From assembly GCA_002441345.1 (NCBI GenBank), contig DJVU01000040.1:1-6185 (forward strand): a stretch of DNA of 6,185 nucleotides, written 5' to 3'. Positions 1 to 6,185 of this stretch are shown here, one piece after another. Within the stretch, counting starts at the first letter, position 1, and each line of letters starts with the position of its first letter. The position numbers and the translations under genes were made by a program. The notes below the pieces were generated by a model that worked only from the letters and a program-made list of their open reading frames with translations, was not told the DNA's origin and ran no database searches. This DNA comes from Bacteroidales bacterium UBA6248 (GTDB lineage Bacteria; Bacteroidota; Bacteroidia; Bacteroidales; Lentimicrobiaceae).

Positions 1-1037
1 GTGAAAACGTAGGCCTGGATAAAGGCCACCAGTAACTCCAGAACGCTGATAAATACAGCAAAAAATACCGAAACCACCGATACTCCGTATCCGAGACCGG
101 GGCTGATTTTGCCAAAAACAAAAATCAGGCTTACAAATCCCAGTACAATGATGTGCCCCGCCGTAATATTGGCGAAGAGACGAATCATCAGTACAAAGGG
201 CTTTACGACAACCCCTGTGATTTCAATAATCGGAAACAGGGGGATTGGGAACTTAAGCCACCATGGTACTCCGGGTGTATTGAATATATGCTGCCAGTAC
301 GATTTGTTTCCGCTGAAAGCGGTCATCATAAAGGTGAAGGCTGCAAGCACGAGGGTAACACCGATGTTTCCGGTAACGTTGGCACCACCCGGAAACAGCG
401 GGATAAGTCCGATCAGATTGGTGAAGAAAATAAAAAAGAAAAGGGTCAGCAAAAAGGGCATAAACCGCTCGTAATGCTTCCCTATGGAAGGCTTTGCTAC
501 TTCGTCGCGGATAAAGAGAATCAGCGGCTCGAGCACCGACTGCAATCCGCGCGGGGCATGTCCTTTGTTACGTGTGTAGGAACGCGCTACGGATGAAAAA
601 ATCAGGATTACAACCAGAAAACTCACGAAGATGCCTGCAACGGTTTTGGTGACCGACAGATCGACGGGTTTTGCTGCAGCTGTATCGGTTTGCATGGTAC
701 CGGGGATTACCTTAACGATTTTCCCCTTGTTTGCGTTCCGTTCGGTTTCAATTTTGAAGCCCTTGTATGAAGAATTGCCGTGGTGGAATTTTGATGAGCT
801 GAATACGTGAATCTTCCCCTGGTCGATCAGGATAACCGGCAGCGGGATGGAAATGTGGGTATGACCTATGCTGGCAATATGCCATTCGTGGCTGTCAACG
901 ATGTGATCGATGATCAGGTGCCCGGCATTAAACTCTTCCTTATGTGTTTCGCCGCCTGCTGAAGCGGAGGCAGACATAAGGGGTAAGGTCATAAAAAAAC
1001 CGAAAAAAAGCGTAACGATCAGCAGCTTAGTCCTCAT
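1..1037 (-). CDS. atpB: F0F1 ATP synthase subunit a, partial (C-terminus off left edge)
   Basis: This is the membrane subunit a of ATP synthase, which forms the proton half-channels beside the c-ring. The reading frame is open from the ATG at 1037 to the window edge, giving 345 residues. Residues 1-27 form a signal peptide ending in SASASA, followed by a His-rich non-membrane segment (about 28-125) and then hydrophobic helices at about 133-151, 191-216, 219-241, 263-285, 296-310 and 318-345. The family hallmarks are visible: R286 in the motif IRLFANITAGH, matching the essential Arg of E. coli subunit a (R210), and Q341 in FIQAYVF, matching Q252. By comparison with the family only about 15-25 residues are missing. 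E. coli subunit a is 271 residues; the extra length is the N-terminal extension usual in Bacteroidota. It is the first gene of its transcript on this side, diverging from tadA; atpE and the other F0 genes would be expected beyond the left edge. M16 is an alternative start but would shorten the signal peptide. Confidence 0.97.
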   Translation of the reverse strand, partial: MRTKLLIVTLFFGFFMTLPLMSASASAGGETHKEEFNAGHLIIDHIVDSHEWHIASIGHTHISIPLPVILIDQGKIHVFSSSKFHHGNSSYKGFKIETERNANKGKIVKVIPGTMQTDTAAAKPVDLSVTKTVAGIFVSFLVVILIFSSVARSYTRNKGHAPRGLQSVLEPLILFIRDEVAKPSIGKHYERFMPFLLTLFFFIFFTNLIGLIPLFPGGANVTGNIGVTLVLAAFTFMMTAFSGNKSYWQHIFNTPGVPWWLKFPIPLFPIIEITGVVVKPFVLMIRLFANITAGHIIVLGFVSLIFVFGKISPGLGYGVSVVSVFFAVFISVLELLVAFIQAYVF

Positions 1038-1156
1038 TCCGTACAAACAAAATCTTTAAAAATGTTATACCCCGTTAACAGACTTGAGGCCTGCAATTAT
1101 AGGAAATTTTTGTGAACCTCTTACCCTCTTCGGTGCCGGAAATAATTTTAAACAGC

Positions 1157-1199
1157 CGTTCCGGTTACCATAACCTGCCGGTTACAGGATTCCGGAACG
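1157..1199. repeat. Nested inverted repeat with internal 8-bp direct repeat
   Basis: The outer arms CGTTCCGG (1157-1164) and CCGGAACG (1192-1199) are perfect 8-bp complements. Inside lies a second hairpin, TAACC (1171-1175) and GGTTA (1180-1184) around a 4-nt TGCC loop. The octamer CCGGTTAC also occurs twice in direct orientation (1161-1168 and 1178-1185, 17 bp apart). Neither strand has a strong T-tract right after the outer stem, so a terminator is less likely than an operator or a structured leader of the atpB transcript. The function is unknown. Confidence 0.5.
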
Positions 1200-1315
1200 A
1201 CCTCTAATAAACAATCGGAATGGAAAATGTTTCAATGCATTGAAAGAAAAGTAAATGAATTGGAAAATGATGTGAAAAACCTTGCCACGGAAGGGATGCC
1301 GGTACGCCGTTTGCG

Positions 1316-1323
1316 TATCTTTG
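1316..1323 (+). promoter_or_regulatory. Putative -7 box of the tadA promoter
   Basis: TATCTTTG matches the Bacteroidota -7 consensus TAnnTTTG exactly and lies 34 bp before the tadA ATG, which would give a leader of about 28 nt. No TTG/TTTG -33 element is present at the usual 19-23 bp distance, so this rests on the -7 match and position alone. Confidence 0.45.
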
Positions 1324-1357
1324 CAGACAGGCGTTCAGCTTTAAGAACCTAACGAGG

Positions 1358-1804
1358 ATGGATCACCTAAAAACCGACGAACAATTTATGCAGGAGGCAT
1401 ACCGCGAGGCCCTTCTGGCGCTTGCACGCGATGAAGTGCCGGTAGGTGCCGTAATCGTGAGCCGGGGGAAAATCATCGCCCGCGGACACAACCTTAGCGA
1501 AACCCTGAACGATGCCACCGCTCATGCCGAAATGCAGGCTTTTACCTCTGCTTCCAGTCACACAGGCGGAAAATATCTGAACGAGTGCACCCTCTACGTT
1601 ACCCTGGAACCATGCCCCATGTGCGCCGCAGCTTCCATGTGGGTACAACTGGGTGAAATCGTGTACGGAGCCTCCGATCCCAAACGGGGGTACTCAACCC
1701 TGAATGCAAGCCTCCTGCATCCCAAAACAAAAGTCAGAGGCGGCATCATGGCCGAAGAATGCGGTAAATTACTGAGTGATTTTTTTAAACGGAAACGTTT
1801 ATAA
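1358..1804 (+). CDS. tadA: tRNA-specific adenosine deaminase TadA
   Basis: A 148-residue cytoplasmic zinc deaminase that converts adenosine-34 of a tRNA anticodon (tRNA-Arg-ACG in bacteria) to inosine so that it can read several codons. The cytidine/deoxycytidylate deaminase signature is complete: H56-A-E58 (zinc ligand and catalytic Glu proton shuttle) and P85-C86-P87-M88-C89 (two Cys zinc ligands). Flanking family motifs also fit: VPVGAVIV (27-34), NDATAHAEMQA (51-61), LYVTLEPCPMC (79-89), VYGASDPKRG (102-111) and a basic C-terminus (FFKRKRL). The length is normal for TadA. A guanine deaminase or riboflavin-pathway deaminase is possible from the fold alone, but the TadA-specific context around both motifs makes this unlikely. 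It stands alone between divergent atpB and a convergent thioredoxin gene. The GAGG directly against the ATG is too close for a standard Shine-Dalgarno site, which is common in this phylum. Confidence 0.95.
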   Translation: MDHLKTDEQFMQEAYREALLALARDEVPVGAVIVSRGKIIARGHNLSETLNDATAHAEMQAFTSASSHTGGKYLNECTLYVTLEPCPMCAAASMWVQLGEIVYGASDPKRGYSTLNASLLHPKTKVRGGIMAEECGKLLSDFFKRKRL

Positions 1805-1808
1805 AGGA

Positions 1809-1846
1809 ACTCCGGAAAACCACTATTTTTAACGATTTTCCGGAGT
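1809..1846. terminator. Hairpin terminator shared by convergent tadA and thioredoxin gene
   Basis: A perfect 11-bp inverted repeat, ACTCCGGAAAA (1809-1819) and TTTTCCGGAGT (1836-1846), encloses a 16-nt loop. It starts 5 bp after the tadA stop and lies 27 bp beyond the stop of the minus-strand gene, in the only gap between the two. The U-tracts are modest: GCAATTTATACGTTTT follows on the plus strand and TCCTTTATA on the minus strand. A bidirectional intrinsic terminator is the best reading. Confidence 0.65.
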
Positions 1847-1872
1847 GCAATTTATACGTTTTAGATGCAGAA

Positions 1873-2976
1873 CTATTCTGCAAATAATTCCTCCAGTTTC
1901 CTGTGCAGGTCTTCACCCCGGAGGTTACGGGCAATGATAACACCATCCTTATCGAGCAGCACATTCGACGGGATGGAATTTACCCCGTAAAGTTTTGCTG
2001 CCGAATTCTGCCAGTACTGCAGGTCGGAAACGTGTGTCCAGGTAAGTTTGTCGTCCGAAATGGCCTTCAGCCAGGAATCGCGGTCGCGGTCGAGCGACAC
2101 ACCGAGCACATCAAAGCCCTTGCTGCTGAATTTCTGATACGCAGCCACAACATTAGGATTTTCAGCACGGCAGGGCCCGCACCAGGCAGCCCAGAAATCA
2201 ACCAGCACCACTTTTCCGCGCAGGTCGCTGAGCGATACCGGTACTCCTTCGGTGTTATTCATCGTAAAATCGGGAGCCTGTTTCCCGATGGCAACGTTTT
2301 CAAGAATGGTAATACGGTCTTTCAGCATTATTGCAAAGGGTGAATTCATCACACTTTTATCGAGCAGCGATTGTGCCCTGGTAAGGTCTTCAAGCTCCAT
2401 GGAGTGAGAGTTTCGCATTATGACGAAAGGAGCTACAAACGACTTGCTGATGTTTTTCACATAATCCAATACTTCATTTTTCTGACGCACCTCGAGGTCT
2501 TCTATTTCAGCATTCAGCTTCTGCATAAGCGAAGTATCGTTTGCACGGCTGGCTTCATTATAAGCAGTGTACAGGCCGATCTGTTCCGAACGCTGCGCAT
2601 CAAAAAACTTAAGATAATCGCGGTATTGCCTGTCGGATTCCGAACCCTTTACCGAAGGCGCCATCAAACTGTCAGTGTGAAATGCGATGTCGATGCCGGC
2701 AGCTTCGTTGAAAAACGAAAGAAACCGGTTGTCGTCAATGGCAATATAATATATTTCCGGATCGGTGATGCTACCCCTGAAGGTAAACTTTCCCGATTCC
2801 ACCTTTGCTGTATCCAGGGTTTCAAACTTACCGTCCTTGCTCCTCCTCAGATATACTTCCTCAACGGATTCACCCTTTATAAGGCCGTGGATCTCAAACT
2901 CATTGCTGCCGCGCTGATTGCACGAAGCAAAAATAGTTACGGCCAGAACTGACAAAATTAGATTTCTGATTCTCAT
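1873..2976 (-). CDS. TlpA/ResA-like thioredoxin lipoprotein with DUF4369-type N-terminal domain
   Basis: A 367-residue envelope thiol-disulfide oxidoreductase. Residues 1-19 form a lipoprotein signal peptide with lipobox FASC and lipidated C19. Residues about 26-110 resemble the DUF4369 beta domain (FEIHGLIKG, then AKVESGKFTFRG) common in Bacteroidota thioredoxin lipoproteins. Residues about 115-225 are charged and mainly helical. The thioredoxin/AhpC-TSA fold spans about 230-365, with the redox motif WC266GPC269 and the cis-proline loop SIP336S. The family is known for reducing periplasmic disulfides, for example in cytochrome c maturation, or for stress defence; the exact client cannot be told here. 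The ATG at 2976 is chosen because it gives a complete signal peptide and sits just after a good promoter. No acidic residues follow C19, so a surface-export signal of the Bacteroidota type is not evident and a periplasm-facing location is inferred. It is monocistronic as far as seen: convergent with tadA and divergent from the next gene. Confidence 0.9.
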   Translation of the reverse strand: MRIRNLILSVLAVTIFASCNQRGSNEFEIHGLIKGESVEEVYLRRSKDGKFETLDTAKVESGKFTFRGSITDPEIYYIAIDDNRFLSFFNEAAGIDIAFHTDSLMAPSVKGSESDRQYRDYLKFFDAQRSEQIGLYTAYNEASRANDTSLMQKLNAEIEDLEVRQKNEVLDYVKNISKSFVAPFVIMRNSHSMELEDLTRAQSLLDKSVMNSPFAIMLKDRITILENVAIGKQAPDFTMNNTEGVPVSLSDLRGKVVLVDFWAAWCGPCRAENPNVVAAYQKFSSKGFDVLGVSLDRDRDSWLKAISDDKLTWTHVSDLQYWQNSAAKLYGVNSIPSNVLLDKDGVIIARNLRGEDLHRKLEELFAE

Positions 2977-2996
2977 AGTTTCAAAGATTTATGTCG

Positions 2997-3030
2997 CAAA
3001 GTTATGCATTTACCCAGAAAGCAGGTACAA
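2997..3030 (-). promoter_or_regulatory. Promoter of the thioredoxin lipoprotein gene (-33 TTG, -7 TAACTTTG)
   Basis: Read on the minus strand, TTG at 3030-3028 is followed after 23 bp by TAACTTTG at 3004-2997, an exact match to the Bacteroidota -7 consensus TAnnTTTG. The spacer is at the long end of the accepted range. Transcription would begin near 2990, leaving a leader of only about 14 nt before the ATG at 2976. Confidence 0.6.
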
Positions 3031-3174
3031 TTTTTCCCTATTGACTTTTAAAACCTATGTCGGCTCCGGATGTTGTATGCTGGTATATTATACAGTTCAC
3101 CTTCCCGAAAGGAGAAGAACCCGTCAGAGCCCGTTTGCAGCGCAACAAATGGTGCTTTTTTGAATGAAATTGCG

Positions 3175-3182
3175 TAACTTTG
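3175..3182 (+). promoter_or_regulatory. Putative -7 box for the T9SS-protein/TonB-receptor unit
   Basis: TAACTTTG matches the Bacteroidota -7 consensus exactly and lies 27 bp before the ATG at 3210. The same octamer serves the divergent gene. The nearest TTTG (3159-3162) is only 12 bp upstream, too close for a standard -33 element, so the promoter is supported by the -7 box only. Confidence 0.45.
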
Positions 3183-3209
3183 ATTTAAACGTCCTAAAAG
3201 TCAGAAGCC

Positions 3210-3956
3210 ATGAAAAATACATTTACACTTCTTTTCGTATCTCTCATTTCTGTCAGCATCGCTTTCGGACAATGCGAACCCAATCCCTATTACAGTGCCC
3301 CGGGCATATATCCCGACAGTGCTGCGGGTTTACCTCCCGCTGTTGCCACTCACGAATATAACTTTGTTATTACCGCAATTATCCCTGCTGATACAACGGT
3401 CGCTCCATTCCCTACCTTCGCCATCGATTCCATCGGAGTTACGGAAATTACCGGACTTCCCGAAGGCTTTCAGGCTCTGCCCAACAGTCCGTCGGGTTTC
3501 TGGCACGGCGGCAGCAGAGGATGCCTTCTCATTACCGGGACAGCGACACCAGAACAGGTGGGAGTATATCCTTTACGTTTTACCGTAGTTGGCTATATGG
3601 GCGGACTTGGCATTCCTTTTCCTTACGAAATAACGTATTACAGCTTAACGGTGCTGGATGCAGGCACCTGGGGAATGGATGAGCTTTCCGGGAACGGAAG
3701 CTTCGGTGTCAGGATCTACCCGAATCCTGCAAGCGGGGAGTTTTCCATGCAATGTATCGTTGCTGAAACAGGTAGCTATCTTCTCGACATCTATGCCCTG
3801 AATAATCAGTTAGTGCTAAACCGCACCCTTTTTCTTCGTCAGGGCGAAAATACCATCCGCATGGATATCCCCGGATTAAACCCTGGCATATATTACGGCA
3901 TTCTCCGTCACCCGTACAAACGGGAATCATCGGCATTTAAACTGGCCATCTGGTAA
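3210..3956 (+). CDS. Secreted protein with T9SS type A C-terminal sorting domain
   Basis: A 248-residue exported protein of unknown specific function. Residues 1-20 form a Sec signal peptide (hydrophobic TLLFVSLISVSIAFG, cleavage probably before Q21). Residues about 30-150 look like an all-beta, Ig-like module: a GIYPDSAAGLPPA entry strand, then ITGLPEGFQAL, and CLLITGTATPEQVGVYPLRFTV, the pattern of the putative-Ig repeats often found in Bacteroidota surface proteins. Residues about 166-248 fit the type A sorting domain (TIGR04183-like): VRIYPNPASGEFSM at the start, a LLDIYALNNQ strand, and the closing GIYYGILR...FKLAIW. Family knowledge says this domain takes the protein through the outer membrane by the type IX system, where it is often cut off and the protein anchored or released. 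C22 and C105 could form a disulfide. No catalytic motif was seen. It lies 14 bp upstream of the TonB-receptor gene and is probably co-transcribed with it. Confidence 0.85.
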   Translation: MKNTFTLLFVSLISVSIAFGQCEPNPYYSAPGIYPDSAAGLPPAVATHEYNFVITAIIPADTTVAPFPTFAIDSIGVTEITGLPEGFQALPNSPSGFWHGGSRGCLLITGTATPEQVGVYPLRFTVVGYMGGLGIPFPYEITYYSLTVLDAGTWGMDELSGNGSFGVRIYPNPASGEFSMQCIVAETGSYLLDIYALNNQLVLNRTLFLRQGENTIRMDIPGLNPGIYYGILRHPYKRESSAFKLAIW

Positions 3957-3970
3957 CTGACCTCCGGCAA

Positions 3971-6185
3971 ATGATAAGGATAATGAAAGCAGTCTCCACA
4001 CGCATGCGGCTGCTGCCGCTTTGGTTAACCCTGATTATGAGTTTATCCGCAGCAGCGCAAACGCCGGTTGTAAAAGGAAGAGTTGTTGACGCTGCAAGCG
4101 GGGATCCTTTGCCGGGAGTAAACGTTTTTTTTGACGATAGGCAAGGGGTAGCCACCGATACCGAGGGTTATTATACCATTCCGGCTGCATCGGGCAAAGT
4201 CAGGCTACACTTCCGGTTTATGGGCTATATGCCTGTGGTGGAACCCCTGGAAATAAGCACGACTGGAATCATCACTCTTGATGTGGCCATGCAGGTTCAG
4301 GCGAGCATGCTCAACGAGCTGGTAGTGAGCGCGGCACGCTATGAGCAAAAAATTTCTGATGTAATCGTTTCCATGGAGATACTTCGAAATGCCACCATTG
4401 AGAATACCCATACCCTTTCGGTTGAAACCGCCCTGCAACAGGTGCCAGGGGTGATGTTTCTCGACGACCAGGTAAGCATCAGGGGCGGCAACGGGTACAG
4501 CTACGGCGTGGGATCAAGGGTATTGCTGCTGCTCGACGACCTGCCCATGCTCACCGGCGGTGGTGGCGAAGCCAAGTGGGACTTTGTGCCGCTCGAAAAC
4601 CTCAGCCAGATAGAAATCCTCAAGGGGGCCTCCTCCGCATTGTACGGATCATCCGCGCTGAACGGGGTGATTAATATCCGCACCGCCTACCCCGGCGAAA
4701 AACCCGAAACAGCATTCACGCTTTACAGCGGAATCTACGGGAATCCCCGGCGCCGTGAAATTGCCTGGTGGGATGCACAGCCCTTCTATTCCGGGGCACG
4801 TTTTTCGCACAGCCGGAGGATAGGTAACCTCGACCTCGCAGGCGGGGCCAATGTGCACACCGACAAAGGATATCGTGAAAATGAAAACGAAAAATACATC
4901 CGTGCCAACCTGAATACCCGGTACAGGTTCAGGAAAATTGATGGAATGGCTGCCGGGCTCAACGCCAATGCCATGTTTAACGAAGGCGGCAACTTTCTGC
5001 TCTGGCTCAACGGCGACACCGGCGTGTACAGGGCGTCACCCGATTTTGACCAGCATTTTAAAAATACCCGCTTCAACCTCGATCCCCATCTTACATGGCA
5101 CAGAAACGATGACAGCCGGCATTCGTTGAAAGGCAGGTTTTACAAAGTGACCTACGACAGCGACTCGCTGCACAACTACGACAACACCCTTTTCGGGGAG
5201 TATCAGTACCTGAAGAAATGGGAAAACAAACTTTCAATAACGGCCGGGGCAAGCGCAACAAGTGTTGAAACCGTCTCCAACCTTTTCGGGAACGCAAGGC
5301 ATACCGCGTCCAATCAGTCGGTTTACATACAGGCCGAAAAGCAACACAGGGAATGGCGGTTTTCATTCGGAAGCCGCTATGAATGGCACCGCATCAACCG
5401 TGAGCGCCAGGCGTCGAATCCGCTCTTCAGGGCGGGGGTGAATTACCAGGCGGGGAAATACACCTTTCTGCGCGGCAGTTTCGGGCAGGGATTCCGCTAT
5501 CCGGCCATCGCCGAAAAGTATGCAGCCACCGCGGTGGGGGCGCTGAAAATTTTCCCCAACGACACCCTGATGCCGGAATACGGCTGGAATGCAGAGATGG
5601 GTATCAAGCAGGGCTTTTCGCTGGGGAATGTGCTGGGATATGCCGATGCCGCCCTTTTCTGGACCGAATACAGGAATATGATTGAATTTACCTTCGGTCA
5701 GCATTACCCGCCCGGACTGACCAATCCCACCCTGATTGATTTTTTCAACTATACCGGTTTCAGGGCATACAACATCACCAACGCCCGCATTGCCGGTATG
5801 GAAGTCAATTTCACAGGCAGGGGCAGTGCCGGCATCGCGAAGTTCACCTTCAGCGCCGGGTATACCTATACCAACCCTGTTGACAAGGATTTCGGCAAAC
5901 GCGAAAATACCGCCTCCACCAATAAAAACATCCTTAAATACCGGTTTTACCACAATGTGAAAGTGGCGTTCGACATCTCCGTAAAAGAGTTTTCCACCGG
6001 CCTTAACCTGGATTATCACAGCCACATCATTAACATCGACCGCGCTTTTGAGGATTCGCTCAGGGTAAACGGCGTGGCGGTTCCCATCTTTATATTGCCC
6101 GGACTTTACGAATACAGGCAAAAACACAACACCGGCGATGTACTGGTCAACTGGCGCATTGCCTGGCAGCCCGCCGGCCGCTTAA
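3971..6185 (+). CDS. TonB-dependent outer-membrane receptor, partial (C-terminus off right edge)
   Basis: An outer-membrane beta-barrel transporter that imports a ligand using TonB/ExbBD energy; 738 residues are visible with no in-frame stop. The signal peptide ends near AAAQ30. A carboxypeptidase-D regulatory-like (CarboxypepD_reg) domain follows at about 33-108: VVKGRVVDAASGDPLPGVNV, then TDTEGYYTIP and FRFMGY. The plug domain is at about 115-240, with LNELVVSAARYEQK, ETALQQVPGV, SIRGG (169-173), LLLDDLPM and the conserved IEILKGASSALYGSSALNGVINI (214-236). The rest is barrel, with alternating aromatic strands and long loops; the last strands are missing. The substrate is unknown: the plug resembles siderophore/cobalamin-type receptors in general, and no SusD partner is present within the window. 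ATGs at 3971, 3983 and 4004 are in frame; 3971 is used as the longest, but 4004 gives the most compact signal peptide. The gene is probably translated from the same mRNA as the T9SS protein 14 bp upstream. Confidence 0.93.
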   Translation, partial: MIRIMKAVSTRMRLLPLWLTLIMSLSAAAQTPVVKGRVVDAASGDPLPGVNVFFDDRQGVATDTEGYYTIPAASGKVRLHFRFMGYMPVVEPLEISTTGIITLDVAMQVQASMLNELVVSAARYEQKISDVIVSMEILRNATIENTHTLSVETALQQVPGVMFLDDQVSIRGGNGYSYGVGSRVLLLLDDLPMLTGGGGEAKWDFVPLENLSQIEILKGASSALYGSSALNGVINIRTAYPGEKPETAFTLYSGIYGNPRRREIAWWDAQPFYSGARFSHSRRIGNLDLAGGANVHTDKGYRENENEKYIRANLNTRYRFRKIDGMAAGLNANAMFNEGGNFLLWLNGDTGVYRASPDFDQHFKNTRFNLDPHLTWHRNDDSRHSLKGRFYKVTYDSDSLHNYDNTLFGEYQYLKKWENKLSITAGASATSVETVSNLFGNARHTASNQSVYIQAEKQHREWRFSFGSRYEWHRINRERQASNPLFRAGVNYQAGKYTFLRGSFGQGFRYPAIAEKYAATAVGALKIFPNDTLMPEYGWNAEMGIKQGFSLGNVLGYADAALFWTEYRNMIEFTFGQHYPPGLTNPTLIDFFNYTGFRAYNITNARIAGMEVNFTGRGSAGIAKFTFSAGYTYTNPVDKDFGKRENTASTNKNILKYRFYHNVKVAFDISVKEFSTGLNLDYHSHIINIDRAFEDSLRVNGVAVPIFILPGLYEYRQKHNTGDVLVNWRIAWQPAGRL

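Larger units (their letters stand above)
1038..1357. other. Divergent intergenic region between atpB and tadA
   Basis: This 320-bp gap must hold the promoters of both flanking genes. It contains a nested inverted repeat (1157-1199), a -7-like box for tadA (1316-1323) and a doubtful 41-codon reading frame (1227-1352). For atpB no full -7 consensus was found. The nearest match on the minus strand is TATAATTG at 1101-1094, one base off TAnnTTTG and without a -33 TTG at a suitable distance. No tRNA, other RNA gene or convincing protein gene was recognised, and no atpI/atpZ-like gene is present. Confidence 0.7.
2977..3209. other. Divergent intergenic region between thioredoxin and T9SS-protein genes
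   Basis: This 233-bp gap carries a promoter for each flanking gene. Between the two -7 boxes are an 11-bp AT-rich palindrome, GTATA-T-TATAC (3083-3093), and a small hairpin with a GAAA loop (CTTCCC 3101-3106 against GG-A-GAAG 3111-3117, one bulged A). Reading frames across this gap have no recognisable product and overlap the promoters, so no gene is called. Confidence 0.6.

Noticed and set aside
241..300. Possible frameshift in atpB
   Set aside because: A first reading seemed to break near the GNKSYWQHI segment, but re-reading the bases shows the frame continues as IFNTPGVPWWLKFP with no interruption.
109..596. Two overlapping plus-strand open frames (121 and 147 residues)
   Set aside because: Both are antisense to atpB, whose translated helices and the essential R286 region are unmistakable on the other strand.
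1367..1648. Minus-strand open frame of 93 residues
   Set aside because: Antisense to the tadA active-site region; no signal peptide or domain is visible.
1903..2952. Plus-strand open frames of 146 and 193 residues
   Set aside because: They are antisense to the thioredoxin lipoprotein gene, and their translations show no family motif.
2918..3361. Plus-strand frames of 81 and 65 residues across the divergent gap
   Set aside because: They overlap the promoters and the start of the T9SS-protein gene, and their translations are low-complexity in character with no recognisable motif.
5363..6127. 254-residue open frame on the minus strand
   Set aside because: It lies wholly antisense to the TonB-receptor barrel, which has clear family motifs in its own frame. 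The predicted protein has no recognisable domain, so it is a by-product of codon use in the receptor.
6183..6185. TAA at the right edge as the receptor stop codon
   Set aside because: It is out of frame: the receptor frame reads CGC-TTA-A at the edge, so the gene is cut off, not finished.

Overview
The window looks like chromosomal DNA from a member of the Bacteroidota. Four signs point that way: an F0 subunit a with the long His-rich N-terminal extension typical of that phylum, a lipoprotein thioredoxin with a DUF4369-like N-terminal domain, a protein carrying a type IX secretion (T9SS) C-terminal sorting domain, and promoter -7 boxes of the Bacteroidota form TAnnTTTG. Genus cannot be decided from the sequence; an uncultured Bacteroidales-like lineage is a guess.

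Layout from left to right. (1) 1-1037, minus strand: atpB, running off the left edge and lacking only its last residues. (2) 1038-1357: a 320-bp divergent intergenic region with a nested inverted repeat, a -7 box for tadA and a doubtful 41-codon reading frame. (3) 1358-1804, plus strand: tadA, the tRNA adenosine deaminase. (4) 1809-1846: a perfect 11-bp hairpin between convergent genes, probably a shared terminator. (5) 1873-2976, minus strand: a TlpA/ResA-like thioredoxin lipoprotein. (6) 2977-3209: a second divergent promoter region in which both genes have the same -7 octamer, TAACTTTG. (7) 3210-3956, plus strand: a secreted protein with a T9SS type A sorting domain. (8) 3971-6185, plus strand: a TonB-dependent outer-membrane receptor, 14 bp downstream of the previous gene, truncated by the right edge.

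The first three genes are housekeeping or envelope functions (ATP synthesis, tRNA wobble editing, envelope thiol redox) and do not form one pathway. The last two probably form an operon: a protein exported and possibly held at the cell surface, and an outer-membrane receptor. No SusD-like partner, enzyme or regulator lies between or before them, so the substrate cannot be named. No mobile element, CRISPR array, tRNA, rRNA or clear new defence system was seen. The least explained items are the receptor/T9SS pair and the inverted repeat between atpB and tadA.
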